Notes under the pieces: generated by a model
What the model was told of the DNA's origin: nothing
The model's input: only the letters and a program-made list of their open reading frames with translations
Database searches by the model: none
Shown: positions 34,032 to 42,572 of the stretch, piece by piece
Position numbering within the stretch: position 1 is the first letter of the stretch
How the letters are laid out: each line of letters starts with the position of its first letter
NCBI GenBank assembly: GCA_026705465.1
Contig: JAPPAP010000025.1
Location: 124,001 to 188,000, forward strand
DNA length: 64,000 nucleotides
Direction of reading: 5' to 3'
From: a bacterium
GTDB taxonomy: Bacteria; Actinomycetota; Acidimicrobiia; Acidimicrobiales; Bin134
Made by a program: the position numbers and the translations under genes

Positions 34032-34870
34032 GCCCGGGCGCTGACCAGCCAGGCGGCGGCGCCCATGGTGATGCCGTCGGTGGTGCGGCGGCGCTCGACC
34101 ATGGCTCCAAGGGCGGCTTTGACCCGGTCGATCACATGAATGTCGGCGTTTTCGGGAATGGCCGTTCCGGGCAGCAAGTCCATGTAGTAGCGGACAAGCT
34201 CATCAGTGGTGCCGCCGCCGATGTTCACCGGCAGGTCGTGGGGGGTGATGTCGATGTCCACCAGCCCGGCCCCGGTGAGGATCGAGCTGATCCGATCGAC
34301 CGAGGCCAGCGAGAACGGTCCGGGGGCATCGGGATCCATAGGATCGGGCGGACCCAGAACCTCGGCTACCGCCCGGCCCGGTTCGGTAACCCAGGAGTTT
34401 TCCTCGGGCGACCGCCAGCAAACGAAGGTCAGCCGTCCGCCCGGCCGCAGCGACCTGCGGAGGTTGGTGAAACCGGCCACCGGCTCGGCGAAGAACATGA
34501 TCCCCATTCGAGAGAAGGCGGCGTCAAAGTGTCGGGGCTCGAATTGGTGGGCACCGGCGTCGGCCACCACGAATGTGGTGTTGTCCAAACCGGCGTCGGC
34601 GGCCCGTCGGCGGGCCTCGTCCAGCATGGGCGCCGAAACGTCAACCCCGGTCACGTGTCCTCCGTCGGCCACCAGGTGGGCCAACTCCAGGCTGGTGGTG
34701 CCGGTGCCGCAGCCGATGTCCAGCACGTGCTCGCCGGGGTCGGGATGCAATCGGGCAATTGCAGCCTCCCCCAGAGGGGCCAGCATCGCATCCAGCCTCT
34801 CCCGGTGCTCCACCCATACCGGTCCCCGGTCGTTCCAGTAGAGGCGAAGATCCTCGGCTACATCGGTCAT
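34028..34870 (-). CDS. Class I SAM-dependent methyltransferase (UbiE-like)
   Basis: 280 residues from ATG 34870. The SAM motif VLDIGCGTGTTSLELA, the acidic strand end GVDVSAPML and the RLTFVCWRSPEENSW segment are typical of small-molecule methyltransferases of the UbiE/COQ5 or sterol type. The C-terminal third (with VRYYMDLLPG) is usual for actinobacterial paralogs. Substrate unknown. Convergent with the MFS gene. Confidence 0.82.
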   Translation of the reverse strand: MTDVAEDLRLYWNDRGPVWVEHRERLDAMLAPLGEAAIARLHPDPGEHVLDIGCGTGTTSLELAHLVADGGHVTGVDVSAPMLDEARRRAADAGLDNTTFVVADAGAHQFEPRHFDAAFSRMGIMFFAEPVAGFTNLRRSLRPGGRLTFVCWRSPEENSWVTEPGRAVAEVLGPPDPMDPDAPGPFSLASVDRISSILTGAGLVDIDITPHDLPVNIGGGTTDELVRYYMDLLPGTAIPENADIHVIDRVKAALGAMVERRRTTDGITMGAAAWLVSARA

Positions 34871-34986
34871 GGCCCAAGTCTGCCAGAACACTCTGGCAAG
34901 GGGGCAGGCCAAGTACCGGGGTCAGAACACTGTGGTGTACCGACGCTTGGACCAGCTACTCCTGCGACACTGGCAGCGAGGCGGGC

Positions 34987-34992
34987 TACAGT
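34987..34992 (+). promoter_or_regulatory. Candidate -10 box for the coxMSL operon
   Basis: TACAGT is followed by eight bases and the GTG start of coxM, without a ribosome binding site; fits the leaderless pattern of the window. Confidence 0.35.
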
Positions 34993-35000
34993 CCCCGGCG

Positions 35001-35885
35001 GTGAAACCTGCTCCATTTGAATACCACGCTCCCGAGTCGGTGGCCGACGTGGTTGGCCTCCTCGGCGAGCACGGCGACGATGCCAAGCCGCTGGCCGGGG
35101 GCCAGAGCCTGGTGCCCATGCTGGCCATGCGCCTCACTCGCTTCGAGCACATCGTGGACTTGAACAAGGTGGAAGAGCTGTTCGGCGTGACTGCCGACAA
35201 CGGCGGCGTCCGCATCGGGGCCATGACCCGACAAGCTGCTGTGGAGACCGATGCCACCGTGGCCGAGCGGGTGCCGCTTTTGCACCTGGCCACTCCCCAC
35301 ATCGGCCACTTTCAGATTCGCAATCGGGGCACCATCGGTGGCTCGGTGGCCCACGCCGACCCGGCGTCGGAGTACCCCGCGGTGATGCTCGCTCTGGACG
35401 GGGTGGCTGAGGTTGCATCGGCATCGGGCACCCGGGAGGTGCCAGCCGCCGAGTTCTTCGAATCCACCTTCATGACCGCGGTGGCCCCCGACGAGCTGCT
35501 AACCGCCCTTCGGTTCCCAGCATGGGAGCAGCCAGCTGGGTTCGCCTTCGACGAGATCGCCCGTCGCAGCGGCGACTTTGCCCTGGCCGGCGTCGCGGTG
35601 GGCATCGGCACCGACGGCGGGGGCCGCATCAACCGGGCCGCGGTGGGCATGCTGGGCGTGGGACCGACCCCGCTGCGAGCCTCATCGGTGGAGGCGGCTC
35701 TGACGGGATTGGCCGTAGCCGATGCCGACCCCGCCGAGATCGGGCGGCTGGCGGCTGACGACATGAACCCGATCGGTGATGTCCATGCCAGCGCCGACTA
35801 TCGCCGGCGGGCCGGATCAACCTTGGTGGGCCGGGTTTTGGCCGACGCCCTGTCCCAGCTGACCCAGGAGGCAAATGGTGGCTGA
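35001..35885 (+). CDS. coxM: Molybdenum hydroxylase FAD-binding medium subunit (CoxM-like)
   Basis: 294 residues from GTG 35001, where the typical VKPAPFEYHAPES opening begins. FAD-binding motifs LAGGQSLVPML and TIGGSVAHADPASEYPA are present. The subunit passes electrons from the 2Fe-2S subunit to FAD and on to an acceptor. First gene of an M-S-L operon; its end overlaps coxS by 11 bases. Confidence 0.88.
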   Translation: MKPAPFEYHAPESVADVVGLLGEHGDDAKPLAGGQSLVPMLAMRLTRFEHIVDLNKVEELFGVTADNGGVRIGAMTRQAAVETDATVAERVPLLHLATPHIGHFQIRNRGTIGGSVAHADPASEYPAVMLALDGVAEVASASGTREVPAAEFFESTFMTAVAPDELLTALRFPAWEQPAGFAFDEIARRSGDFALAGVAVGIGTDGGGRINRAAVGMLGVGPTPLRASSVEAALTGLAVADADPAEIGRLAADDMNPIGDVHASADYRRRAGSTLVGRVLADALSQLTQEANGG

Positions 35886-36369
35886 TCAGATCTCCCTCTC
35901 TATGACCATCAATGGCCGAGCCCGGCGGGGGGTGGCCGAGCCCCGGCTGACGCTGGCCGACTTCTTGCGGGAACAGGCCCAGTGCACCGGCGTCCATTTG
36001 GGCTGCGAGCACGGGGTGTGCGGTTCATGCACCGTGCTGATGGACGGCGAGGCGGTGCGTTCTTGCCTGCTGTTCGCAGTGCAGGCCGACGGTGCCGACA
36101 TCACCACGGTGGAGGGGCTCGCCCCCGACGAGGAGACACTGCACCCGGTGCAGGAGGCGTTCCGCGACTGCCACGGCCTCCAGTGCGGGTTCTGCACTCC
36201 TGGCTTCATCGTCTCGGTGACCGCATTCCTTGAGGCCAACCCCGATCCATCTGACGAAGAGATCCGCCACGGGATCGCCGGCAACCTGTGCCGCTGCACC
36301 GGCTACCAGGGCATCGTGGCCGCCACTCGCCAAGCCGCCGCCGCTATGAAAGGAAGCGGGCAATCATGA
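35875..36369 (+). CDS. coxS: Molybdenum hydroxylase 2x[2Fe-2S] small subunit (CoxS-like)
   Basis: 164 residues. The plant-type cluster ligands lie in GCEHGVCGSC with a fourth Cys in VRSCL, and the second cluster in CGFCTPG and LCRCTGYQGI; all eight cysteines are present. It links the molybdenum site to the FAD subunit. Placed between the M and L genes in the usual order. Confidence 0.93.
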   Translation: MVADQISLSMTINGRARRGVAEPRLTLADFLREQAQCTGVHLGCEHGVCGSCTVLMDGEAVRSCLLFAVQADGADITTVEGLAPDEETLHPVQEAFRDCHGLQCGFCTPGFIVSVTAFLEANPDPSDEEIRHGIAGNLCRCTGYQGIVAATRQAAAAMKGSGQS

Positions 36370-36421
36370 TTCACCTGACGGCCCTGGGCATCAGCGCCGC
36401 CCACCCGAAAGTAGGCAGGAT

Positions 36422-38737
36422 ATGAGTACAGCCGCCGCCCGCTACGTCGGCCAATCAGTCAAGCGGTTGGAAGACCCCCGGCTGGTCACTGGCCACGGCC
36501 GGTACGTGGACGACATCATGCTGCCCGGCATGCTCCATGTGGCCTTCGGGCGCAGCGACTTGGCTCGGGCCACCATCACCCATCTCGACACCTCGGCGGC
36601 TGAGGCCCTCGACGGCGTCCACGCCGTGTTCACCGGTGCCGACCTGAACTCCCACAACGACTCGCTGCGGGCGTCGCTACACCCGCCCGAGTCGCCTGCG
36701 CCCCCGGCCAACATGCTGGCCGATGGCGACGTGCGCTTTGTCGGCGACCCCTATGTGATGGTGGTGGCTGAGAGCCGCTACATCGCCGAAGACGCCCTCG
36801 AATTGGTCGACGTGGAGTTCGAGCCGCTCGATCCGGTGGTGGACTACGAGACCGCAGCCGAATCCGACAACCACGTCCATCCCGAGCTGGGCGGCAATCT
36901 GGCCCACGACCTGCCCGTGCCCAACCCGGCCCAGCAGGAGGTCTTCGAGAACGCTGCCCACATCATCACCGAAACCTGGCACCAGCACCGCCAGACCAAC
37001 GTCCCCATGGAGACCCGGGGCATCGTGGCCTCCTGGCAGCCCCACGCCGGAGTGATGGAGGTGTGGGCCTCCACCCAAAGCCCCCATGAGATGCAGCTCG
37101 TCGGAGCCCGGGTGCTGGGCATCGGCGAGCACAAGATGGTGGTGCATTTCGGCGACGTGGGCGGCGGTTTCGGCCAGAAGATGTTCTTGGGCCGAGAGGA
37201 CATGGCGGTGCTCGTGGCGGCCAAGCTCCTTGCCAGCCCGGTGAAGTGGATCGAGGACCGGCGGGAGAACCTGCTGGCTTCCAACCACGCCCGCATCGAG
37301 CAGATGACCGTGTCCATGGCGGTGGACGAGGACGGCAACTTCTTGGCCGCCGACTTGGACCAGCTCGAGGACGACGGCGCCTACCCGCTGGGCGGCCCGG
37401 CCACGCCGGGAGCCATGGCCACCATGCTCTATCCCGGTCCCTACCGGATGGGACCGGTGAGCTGGCGGGCCCGCACCGTGTACACCAACACCTGTGGCCG
37501 GGGGGCCTACCGGGGCCCATGGCAGATGGAGAGCGTGGCCCGCGAGCAGATGATCGACCGGGTGGCCCGGGAGATCGGCATAGACCCCCTGGAGCTGCGC
37601 CGCCGCAACGTGCTGAAGCCCGAGGACCTGCCCTACCAGGTGTCCACCGGGCTGTTCTATGAGACCACCATCTCCCCGGAGCAGACCCTGGAGCAGGCGG
37701 CCGAGATGATCGGCTACGACGACTTCCGAGCCGAACAGGCCAAGGCCCGCGAGGAGGGCCGCTACCTGGGGCTGGGCATGGCCCTGTATATCGAGCCCAC
37801 GTCGATGGGCATGGGCCCGCTGGGCACTGAGTCGGCCATGTTGCGGGTGGAGGTCGACGGCCACGTCAACGTGTTCATGGGCACCGGCTCGCACGGCCAA
37901 AGCCTGGAGACCACCATCGCCCAGCTGGTGGCCGACGAGCTCGGGGTGCGCCCCGATGACGTCACCTTGCACCAGGGCCACGGCTCCGGTTACGGCTTCG
38001 GTACCGGCGGCAGCCGCTCAGCGGTGATCGCCGGCAGCGCGGCCCGGGCTGCGGCCTCAGGCGTGCGGGAGAAGGTGGTGGCCATCGCCGCCCACCTGAT
38101 GGAGGCCTCCGCCGACGACCTGGAGGTGGCCGACGGGGTGATCTCGGTCAAGGGCACGCCAGCGGCCTCGATGACGATGGCCCAAGTGGCAGCCACCGCC
38201 TACCAGAACTCCGACGCGCTGCCTCCGGGAACCGAGGCCGGGCTGGAGCACACCGCCCGCTACAAGGCCCCGCCCACCACCCACTCCAATGCCTGCCACA
38301 TCTGCACCTGTGAGATCGATCCGGGAACCGGCAAGGTCACGCTGTTGCGCTACGTGGTGAGCGAGGACTGCGGTGTGTTGATCAACCCCATGGTGGTCGA
38401 CGGCCAGATCGCCGGGGGAGTGGTACAGGGAATCGGCGGCGTGCTCTACGAGCACTGCGTATACGACGAGAGCGGCAATCCGCTGGCCTCCACCTTCCTC
38501 GACTACCTGGTGCCCACCGCAGCCGAAGTGCCTGATCTGGAGACTGGCCACGTGGTAGTCCCCTCCGACACCCCCGGAGGGCACAAGGGCACCGGGGAGG
38601 GGGGTGCCATCGGCGCGCCCCCGGCGGTGTTCAACGCGGTGGCCGACGCCTTGGCCCCCTTCGGGGTGTACCCCAACCGCCAGCCGCTCGACCCCAATGC
38701 CGTGCTCAGCCTGATCGCCTCGGCTTCCGACTCCTAG
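36422..38737 (+). CDS. coxL: Molybdenum-binding large subunit, CO-dehydrogenase/aldehyde-oxidase type, not form I
   Basis: 771 residues. Contains the pterin-binding GGGFGQKMF and the catalytic glutamate region KGTGEGGAIG near the C terminus. The active-site loop reads AYRGPWQ; true (form I) CO dehydrogenases have AYxCSFR with the Cys that binds copper, so this enzyme is not expected to oxidise CO at high rate. Form II and related hydroxylases carry AYRGAGR; the PW here is a further change. Likely substrates are aldehydes, purines or other heterocycles. Cofactor insertion genes are not in the operon; the MogA/MoaB gene lies at 4.7 kb. Confidence 0.85.
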   Translation: MSTAAARYVGQSVKRLEDPRLVTGHGRYVDDIMLPGMLHVAFGRSDLARATITHLDTSAAEALDGVHAVFTGADLNSHNDSLRASLHPPESPAPPANMLADGDVRFVGDPYVMVVAESRYIAEDALELVDVEFEPLDPVVDYETAAESDNHVHPELGGNLAHDLPVPNPAQQEVFENAAHIITETWHQHRQTNVPMETRGIVASWQPHAGVMEVWASTQSPHEMQLVGARVLGIGEHKMVVHFGDVGGGFGQKMFLGREDMAVLVAAKLLASPVKWIEDRRENLLASNHARIEQMTVSMAVDEDGNFLAADLDQLEDDGAYPLGGPATPGAMATMLYPGPYRMGPVSWRARTVYTNTCGRGAYRGPWQMESVAREQMIDRVAREIGIDPLELRRRNVLKPEDLPYQVSTGLFYETTISPEQTLEQAAEMIGYDDFRAEQAKAREEGRYLGLGMALYIEPTSMGMGPLGTESAMLRVEVDGHVNVFMGTGSHGQSLETTIAQLVADELGVRPDDVTLHQGHGSGYGFGTGGSRSAVIAGSAARAAASGVREKVVAIAAHLMEASADDLEVADGVISVKGTPAASMTMAQVAATAYQNSDALPPGTEAGLEHTARYKAPPTTHSNACHICTCEIDPGTGKVTLLRYVVSEDCGVLINPMVVDGQIAGGVVQGIGGVLYEHCVYDESGNPLASTFLDYLVPTAAEVPDLETGHVVVPSDTPGGHKGTGEGGAIGAPPAVFNAVADALAPFGVYPNRQPLDPNAVLSLIASASDS

Positions 38738-38750
38738 GAGTGCCCAACCA

Positions 38751-39860
38751 ATGAGGTTCGCCCTGTTCTATGAGATCCCCGTGCCCCGTCCCTGGGACGA
38801 GGACAGCGAGCGTCGGGCGTATCAAGAAGTGCTGGAGCAGGCCATCTTGGCCGACAAGCTGGGCTTCGACAGCGTGTGGACGGTAGAGCACCACTTTTTG
38901 GAGGAGTACTCCCACTGCTCCAACCCCGAGGTGCTCTACGGCGCCATCGCGGCCCGGACTGAGAACATCCGCATCGGCTATGGGGTGCGGCTCGCCCCCC
39001 AGCCCTACAACCATCCGGTGCGCTCGGCCGAGTCAGCCGCCACCTTGGATGTGATCAGCGGCGGACGGGTGGAGTTCGGCACCGGCCGGTCCAACAGCCG
39101 GGCCGAGCTGGAAGGCTTCGGCATCGATCCCAACGAGACCCGGGCCATGTGGACCGAGGCCGTGGAGCACATCGCTGGCTGCTGGATGAACGACGAGCAC
39201 AGCTTCGAGGGCCAGTACTGGTCGATGCCCCGCCGTCGGGTGATCCCCAAGCCCCTCCAGAAGCCGTGCCCGCCCATGTGGGCCGCGGCGGGAAGCGATG
39301 AGACCCATCACATCGTGGGGTCGATGGGCATGGGGCTGCTGTCTTTCAGCGTGTTCGTGCCCATGCCCGACCTGAAGAACAAGATCGACATCTACCGCAG
39401 TGCCATCGCCGACTGCGCCGACCCGGTGGGCGGGCGCATCAACAACCGGGTGGCCAGCTTCACCATGGTCCACTGCGCCCCCACCACCGAAGAGGCCTAT
39501 GAGGTGGGGCGGCAGTCGTTCGAGTGGTATCCCATCGCCGGGTTGCAGCTCTCAGCCTCGATGCCGGCCTGGCAAGCCGACCGCAACCTGGAGTTCAACG
39601 ACTTCCAATACCTCAGTGGCATCACCGAGATGCTCGACAGCGGAATGGCCGAGCAGGCCATGAACCTAGAAGGGCTGGTGGAGATGGGCACCGCGCTGAT
39701 CGGCGATCCCGACCAGGTGATCCGCCTGGCCAAGGGCTACGAGGAGATCGGCACCGACCTGCTGTTCTGCGCCGTGCAGCCCTACAACATCCCCCACGAC
39801 AAGGTCATGGCCTCCATCGAGCTCCTCGGCCGCCACGTCCTGCCGGCCTTTGACCATTAG
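38751..39860 (+). CDS. LLM-class flavin-dependent oxidoreductase
   Basis: 369 residues, luciferase-like TIM barrel. The opening MRFALFYEIPVPRPW, the VEHHFLEEYSHCSNPEV segment and ISGGRVEFGTGRSNSR are typical of the bacterial luciferase alpha-like group that uses FMN or F420. Fourteen bases after coxL and in the same direction, so it may act with the molybdenum hydroxylase in one catabolic route. A related protein (about the same length, same HHFLEDYSH motif) is encoded at 60.7-61.9 kb. Substrate unknown. Confidence 0.87.
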   Translation: MRFALFYEIPVPRPWDEDSERRAYQEVLEQAILADKLGFDSVWTVEHHFLEEYSHCSNPEVLYGAIAARTENIRIGYGVRLAPQPYNHPVRSAESAATLDVISGGRVEFGTGRSNSRAELEGFGIDPNETRAMWTEAVEHIAGCWMNDEHSFEGQYWSMPRRRVIPKPLQKPCPPMWAAAGSDETHHIVGSMGMGLLSFSVFVPMPDLKNKIDIYRSAIADCADPVGGRINNRVASFTMVHCAPTTEEAYEVGRQSFEWYPIAGLQLSASMPAWQADRNLEFNDFQYLSGITEMLDSGMAEQAMNLEGLVEMGTALIGDPDQVIRLAKGYEEIGTDLLFCAVQPYNIPHDKVMASIELLGRHVLPAFDH

Positions 39861-40761
39861 CTCTTCACCCCCCGTATCGGGACCCGGCGCAGCTGGGGCT
39901 GCGCCGCCCAAAGCCGGAATGGGCCTCGGCATGTGGGCCGCGGCCACCGGCATCTTCTTGTTCAGCTGGGGACCCGTCTTCGTCCGCGACAACGAGTTCG
40001 GCGCCCTGCCGTTTGCATTCTGGAGGCTGTTCGGCGCCGCGATGTGGGCGGTTGCTGCTCTGTACCTGCGGGGCGGTCGACTCGACCGCCGAGTGCTGCG
40101 CCACTCGCTGGCCGGCGGGCTGGTGTTCACGGTCAACGCGGCCACCTTCTTCACTGCAATCAAGACCACCGCGGTGGCCAATGCCATGGTCGTCGGCGCC
40201 ACCGCCCCCATCTTCCTGCTGTGGGCCGCCAGCCGGGTCTTCCAGGAGCGGATCAGCTTCCGAGTAGTCCTGGCCACTCCCATTGCGGTCGCCGGGATGA
40301 TCCTGATGCTGGTAGGCCGCTCAGGCGGAAGCGGCGATGCATCGCTGACCGGCGATGTCCTGGCGGTGGTCGCCATGTTCGCATTCGCCGGCTATTTGGT
40401 GGCGTCTCGCATTGCCAGGAATCACCTGAGCGCGTTGGAGTACCAGGCCGGATGGTCCACCATCGCTGCCGGGCTCATGCTGCCCATCTCGCTGTTGTCG
40501 TTCGACCCCCTTGTGATCGCCGACGGCTGGAGCTGGGGGGTGGCTGCCACCATGGCGGTGACTGCTGGTCTGGCCCATCTGCTGTTCAACTACAGCCACA
40601 GGTATGTGCCCATGCGGGCCCTCTCGCTGCTGAACATGGCTGCACCGGGCCTGGCCGTGGTGTGGGCCTGGTTCTTGTTCGACGAGCAGATCGGCGGGTT
40701 GCAGTGGCTGGGCATTCCCCTCGTGGTGATTTCGGTGCTGGCCGTCGTATTGGATGAGTGA
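39850..40761 (+). CDS. EamA/DMT-family transporter
   Basis: 303 residues from TTG 39850, which overlaps the preceding stop; ATG 39919 is an alternative that would start at the first membrane helix. Ten membrane segments in two EamA halves, with PIAVAGMILMLVGR and the second half ending in LGIPLVVISVLAVVLDE. Members export amino acids or other metabolites. The last seven codons and stop are repeated just downstream (see repeat). Confidence 0.83.
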   Translation: MTISSSPPVSGPGAAGAAPPKAGMGLGMWAAATGIFLFSWGPVFVRDNEFGALPFAFWRLFGAAMWAVAALYLRGGRLDRRVLRHSLAGGLVFTVNAATFFTAIKTTAVANAMVVGATAPIFLLWAASRVFQERISFRVVLATPIAVAGMILMLVGRSGGSGDASLTGDVLAVVAMFAFAGYLVASRIARNHLSALEYQAGWSTIAAGLMLPISLLSFDPLVIADGWSWGVAATMAVTAGLAHLLFNYSHRYVPMRALSLLNMAAPGLAVVWAWFLFDEQIGGLQWLGIPLVVISVLAVVLDE

Positions 40762-40802
40762 TAGGACAGAATTCGATTGTGGCCGTCATATTGGATGAGT
40801 GA
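40739..40802 (+). repeat. 23-base direct repeat duplicating the 3' end of the EamA gene
   Basis: TGGCCGTCGTATTGGATGAG plus TGA (40739-40761) recurs at 40780-40802 with one mismatch (G to A). The first copy is the end of the transporter gene including its stop; the second is non-coding and lies 34 bases before tRNA-Asn. Confidence 0.8.
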
Positions 40803-40836
40803 GGCAGCCTGCTGGCGGGGTAAAATCTCAGGTCGA

Positions 40837-40909
40837 TCCGGGGTAGCTCAACCGGCAGAGCAAGCGGCTGTTAACCGCTAGGTTGTGAGTTCGAGTCTCA
40901 CCCCCGGAG
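40837..40909 (+). tRNA. tRNA-Asn (GTT)
   Basis: Acceptor arms TCCGGGG and CCCCGGA pair; the anticodon loop CTGTTAA between AGCGG and CCGCT gives anticodon GTT at 40870-40872; the T arm has GTTCGAG. A genomic CCA follows (40910-40912). A -10-like TAAAAT is at 40821-40826. Confidence 0.95.
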
Positions 40910-40954
40910 CCAAACCAGCACCAGTCTGGGAGGCCCGCCCAATAGGCTGTCGGC

Positions 40955-41027
40955 GGGCCCGTAGCTCAGTGGTCAGAGCAGGCGACTCATAATCGCTCGG
41001 TCGCGGGTTCGATCCCCGCCGGGCCCA
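40955..41027 (+). tRNA. tRNA-Met (CAT), elongator-like
   Basis: Acceptor arms GGGCCCG and CGGGCCC pair; the anticodon loop CTCATAA gives CAT; T arm GGTTCGATCC. The CGACTCATAATCG anticodon arm is that of elongator tRNA-Met; a tRNA-Ile2 with modified CAT cannot be fully excluded. No genomic CCA. The PAP2 gene on the other strand ends inside it. Confidence 0.9.
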
Positions 41028-41862
41028 CTTCAGCCAGCACCTGCTGGCTCCTCTCCAAGTGGCCAGCCTTGGCCAGTTCAGGTTGCTCGGTGCTCTCCGC
41101 ATCCTCTTCTTCGCTTGGCTCCTGCCAGCGGCGGGTGAGCCAGCCCAGGCGATGAGCGACATAAAGGCCGATCATGGCCAGCGCAATGCCCACAAAACCA
41201 TCGATCACCCAGTGGTTGCCGGTGAGCACAACAGCGACCGACATCAACACCGGAGAGGCCACCGCGAAGATACGCACCGGAATCGACCGCACGGTGCGGA
41301 ACAGGATCACGCAGGCCAGAACATTCCATCCCACGTGGAAGCTGGGCAACGCGGCGTACTTGTTCACCACCGACGGGGGCTGGAGGTACTTGTAAGAGGT
41401 GGACAGCTCGGTGACCGTGTCGGTGAAGCCGTCGAAGAATCGAGGAGGTGCCACCGGGAAGAAGGCGAAGAACACCAAGCCCAGAGCGCCAGAGACGATC
41501 ATGGCGTTGCGCATCAGCGTGTAGCGGCTTCGGTTGTAGTGGTACAGCAGAAGCAAAGCGCCGATTATCACCGGCCAGTGCAGCCAGATGTACACCCAGT
41601 TGAAGAAGGTGACCAGCCAGTGGTAGTCGAGCACCGCCGACTGAGACCAAGCCTCAAGGTCCAAACCCAGCGTGGATTCGAAGGTCAGCAGGTCGTAGGC
41701 GTTCTTGAATGCGGCAACCTCAGCCCCTTTGGTGGCCATCCGCACACCGAAGTAGATGAGCGCGGCCACCGTCACAATGAAGACTTGGCCAGGAAAGTAG
41801 CGCCAACCCCGCGCACCGCCGGCGATTTCCGGCGCGACGATGATCTTGAGCCGACGAACCAT
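40987..41862 (-). CDS. PAP2-family membrane phosphatase/transferase (PAP2_3 type)
   Basis: 291 residues with about six membrane segments. The catalytic motifs PSFH (in ALPSFHVGWNV) and GNHWVIDG, with Arg in PPRFF, are those of the PAP2 group related to inositol-phosphoceramide synthases, which transfer or remove lipid phosphate head groups. The final 14-16 residues (GPAGIEPATERL) are the antisense of the tRNA-Met T and anticodon arms and are probably an accident of readthrough, not a family domain. A TAACAT box nine bases before the ATG suggests a leaderless start. Confidence 0.8.
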   Translation of the reverse strand: MVRRLKIIVAPEIAGGARGWRYFPGQVFIVTVAALIYFGVRMATKGAEVAAFKNAYDLLTFESTLGLDLEAWSQSAVLDYHWLVTFFNWVYIWLHWPVIIGALLLLYHYNRSRYTLMRNAMIVSGALGLVFFAFFPVAPPRFFDGFTDTVTELSTSYKYLQPPSVVNKYAALPSFHVGWNVLACVILFRTVRSIPVRIFAVASPVLMSVAVVLTGNHWVIDGFVGIALAMIGLYVAHRLGWLTRRWQEPSEEEDAESTEQPELAKAGHLERSQQVLAEVGPAGIEPATERL

Positions 41863-41940
41863 GGTAATTCAATGTTACCGATTCGTTACCGTCTTGTCGC
41901 CCCGCGTTTTCCGGCCTGCATGTCGGCAAAAGGCCGAGAG

Positions 41941-42519
41941 CTACGACAGGTCTTCTCCCAGCCAGGCGGGGGCTCGATCGAGCAGGAACTCACTGATCTG
42001 GGCCACCTTGGGCATCACGCTGCCCAGGCATTCCTGGCCGGTGAACATGCCGCTGATCGACACCTCCACTCGGGCCGTGATGGAGATGGTTCGCTCCGGG
42101 GCGTCGGTTACCGCGGCATAGGCGTCGATGGCAGAAACGTCTAAGGGCAACTCCATGCCGCCGATACCGGCCAGGTCGGTGGCCAGCAGCAGCAGGTCGG
42201 GGCCGTCGGGCAGCGGCGGCAGGCTCCACGACACCACCAAGGGCAGTTTGAAGTCCTCGGTGGGCTCCACTCCCTCGGGCAGCTCCATCACGTGGTCCTC
42301 GAAGCCCAGCATCACCCGGGGATCGACTTCGAGAGTGATATGGACGTCGAGCGGACCGCCGCACGCTATGGAGGGGTGCAGATCCACCTCCCAGGCCTGG
42401 CGCATGGAATAGGTCTCGACGAAGTGGCGATCATCGTGGACGTGAAAGCCGTGATCGGCGGCATGATCCTTGAGATCGGCGATGAAGGTGGCGATATCGA
42501 CGACAGCCAAGAGTCCCAC
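41941..42519 (-). CDS. Hypothetical protein
   Basis: 192 residues from a GTG; no signal peptide or membrane helix. The sequence is rich in beta-strand-like stretches (LDVHITLEVDPRVMLGF, LPLVVSWSLPPLPDGPDLLLLATDLAG, ISITARVEVSISGMF) and has no motif I know. It is divergent from the inositol-monophosphatase gene with 53 bases between. A restricted family of this bacterial group is possible. Confidence 0.65.
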   Translation of the reverse strand: MGLLAVVDIATFIADLKDHAADHGFHVHDDRHFVETYSMRQAWEVDLHPSIACGGPLDVHITLEVDPRVMLGFEDHVMELPEGVEPTEDFKLPLVVSWSLPPLPDGPDLLLLATDLAGIGGMELPLDVSAIDAYAAVTDAPERTISITARVEVSISGMFTGQECLGSVMPKVAQISEFLLDRAPAWLGEDLS

Positions 42520-42559
42520 ACTGCCACTAAATGACCGCTTCTGGCTATCTATGAGCAGA

Positions 42560-42565
42560 TAGTTT
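42560..42565 (+). promoter_or_regulatory. Candidate -10 box for the leaderless IMPase-like gene
   Basis: TAGTTT is followed by seven bases and the GTG at 42573. It overlaps a 6-bp inverted repeat, CTATCT (42545-42550) and AGATAG (42557-42562), in the gap between divergent genes, which may be a repressor site. Confidence 0.4.
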
Positions 42566-42572
42566 CAACCCG

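Noticed and set aside
36677-37981. 434-codon open frame on the minus strand opposite coxL
   Set aside because: Low-complexity His/Gly/Val-rich translation, lies wholly within a well-supported gene; a GC-rich antisense shadow.
36422-38737. Aerobic CO dehydrogenase (form I)
   Set aside because: The active-site loop lacks the AYxCSFR cysteine.
40739-40802. Phage attachment site at tRNA-Asn
   Set aside because: The repeat is not in the tRNA gene, no integrase is near, and the copies are only 18 bases apart.
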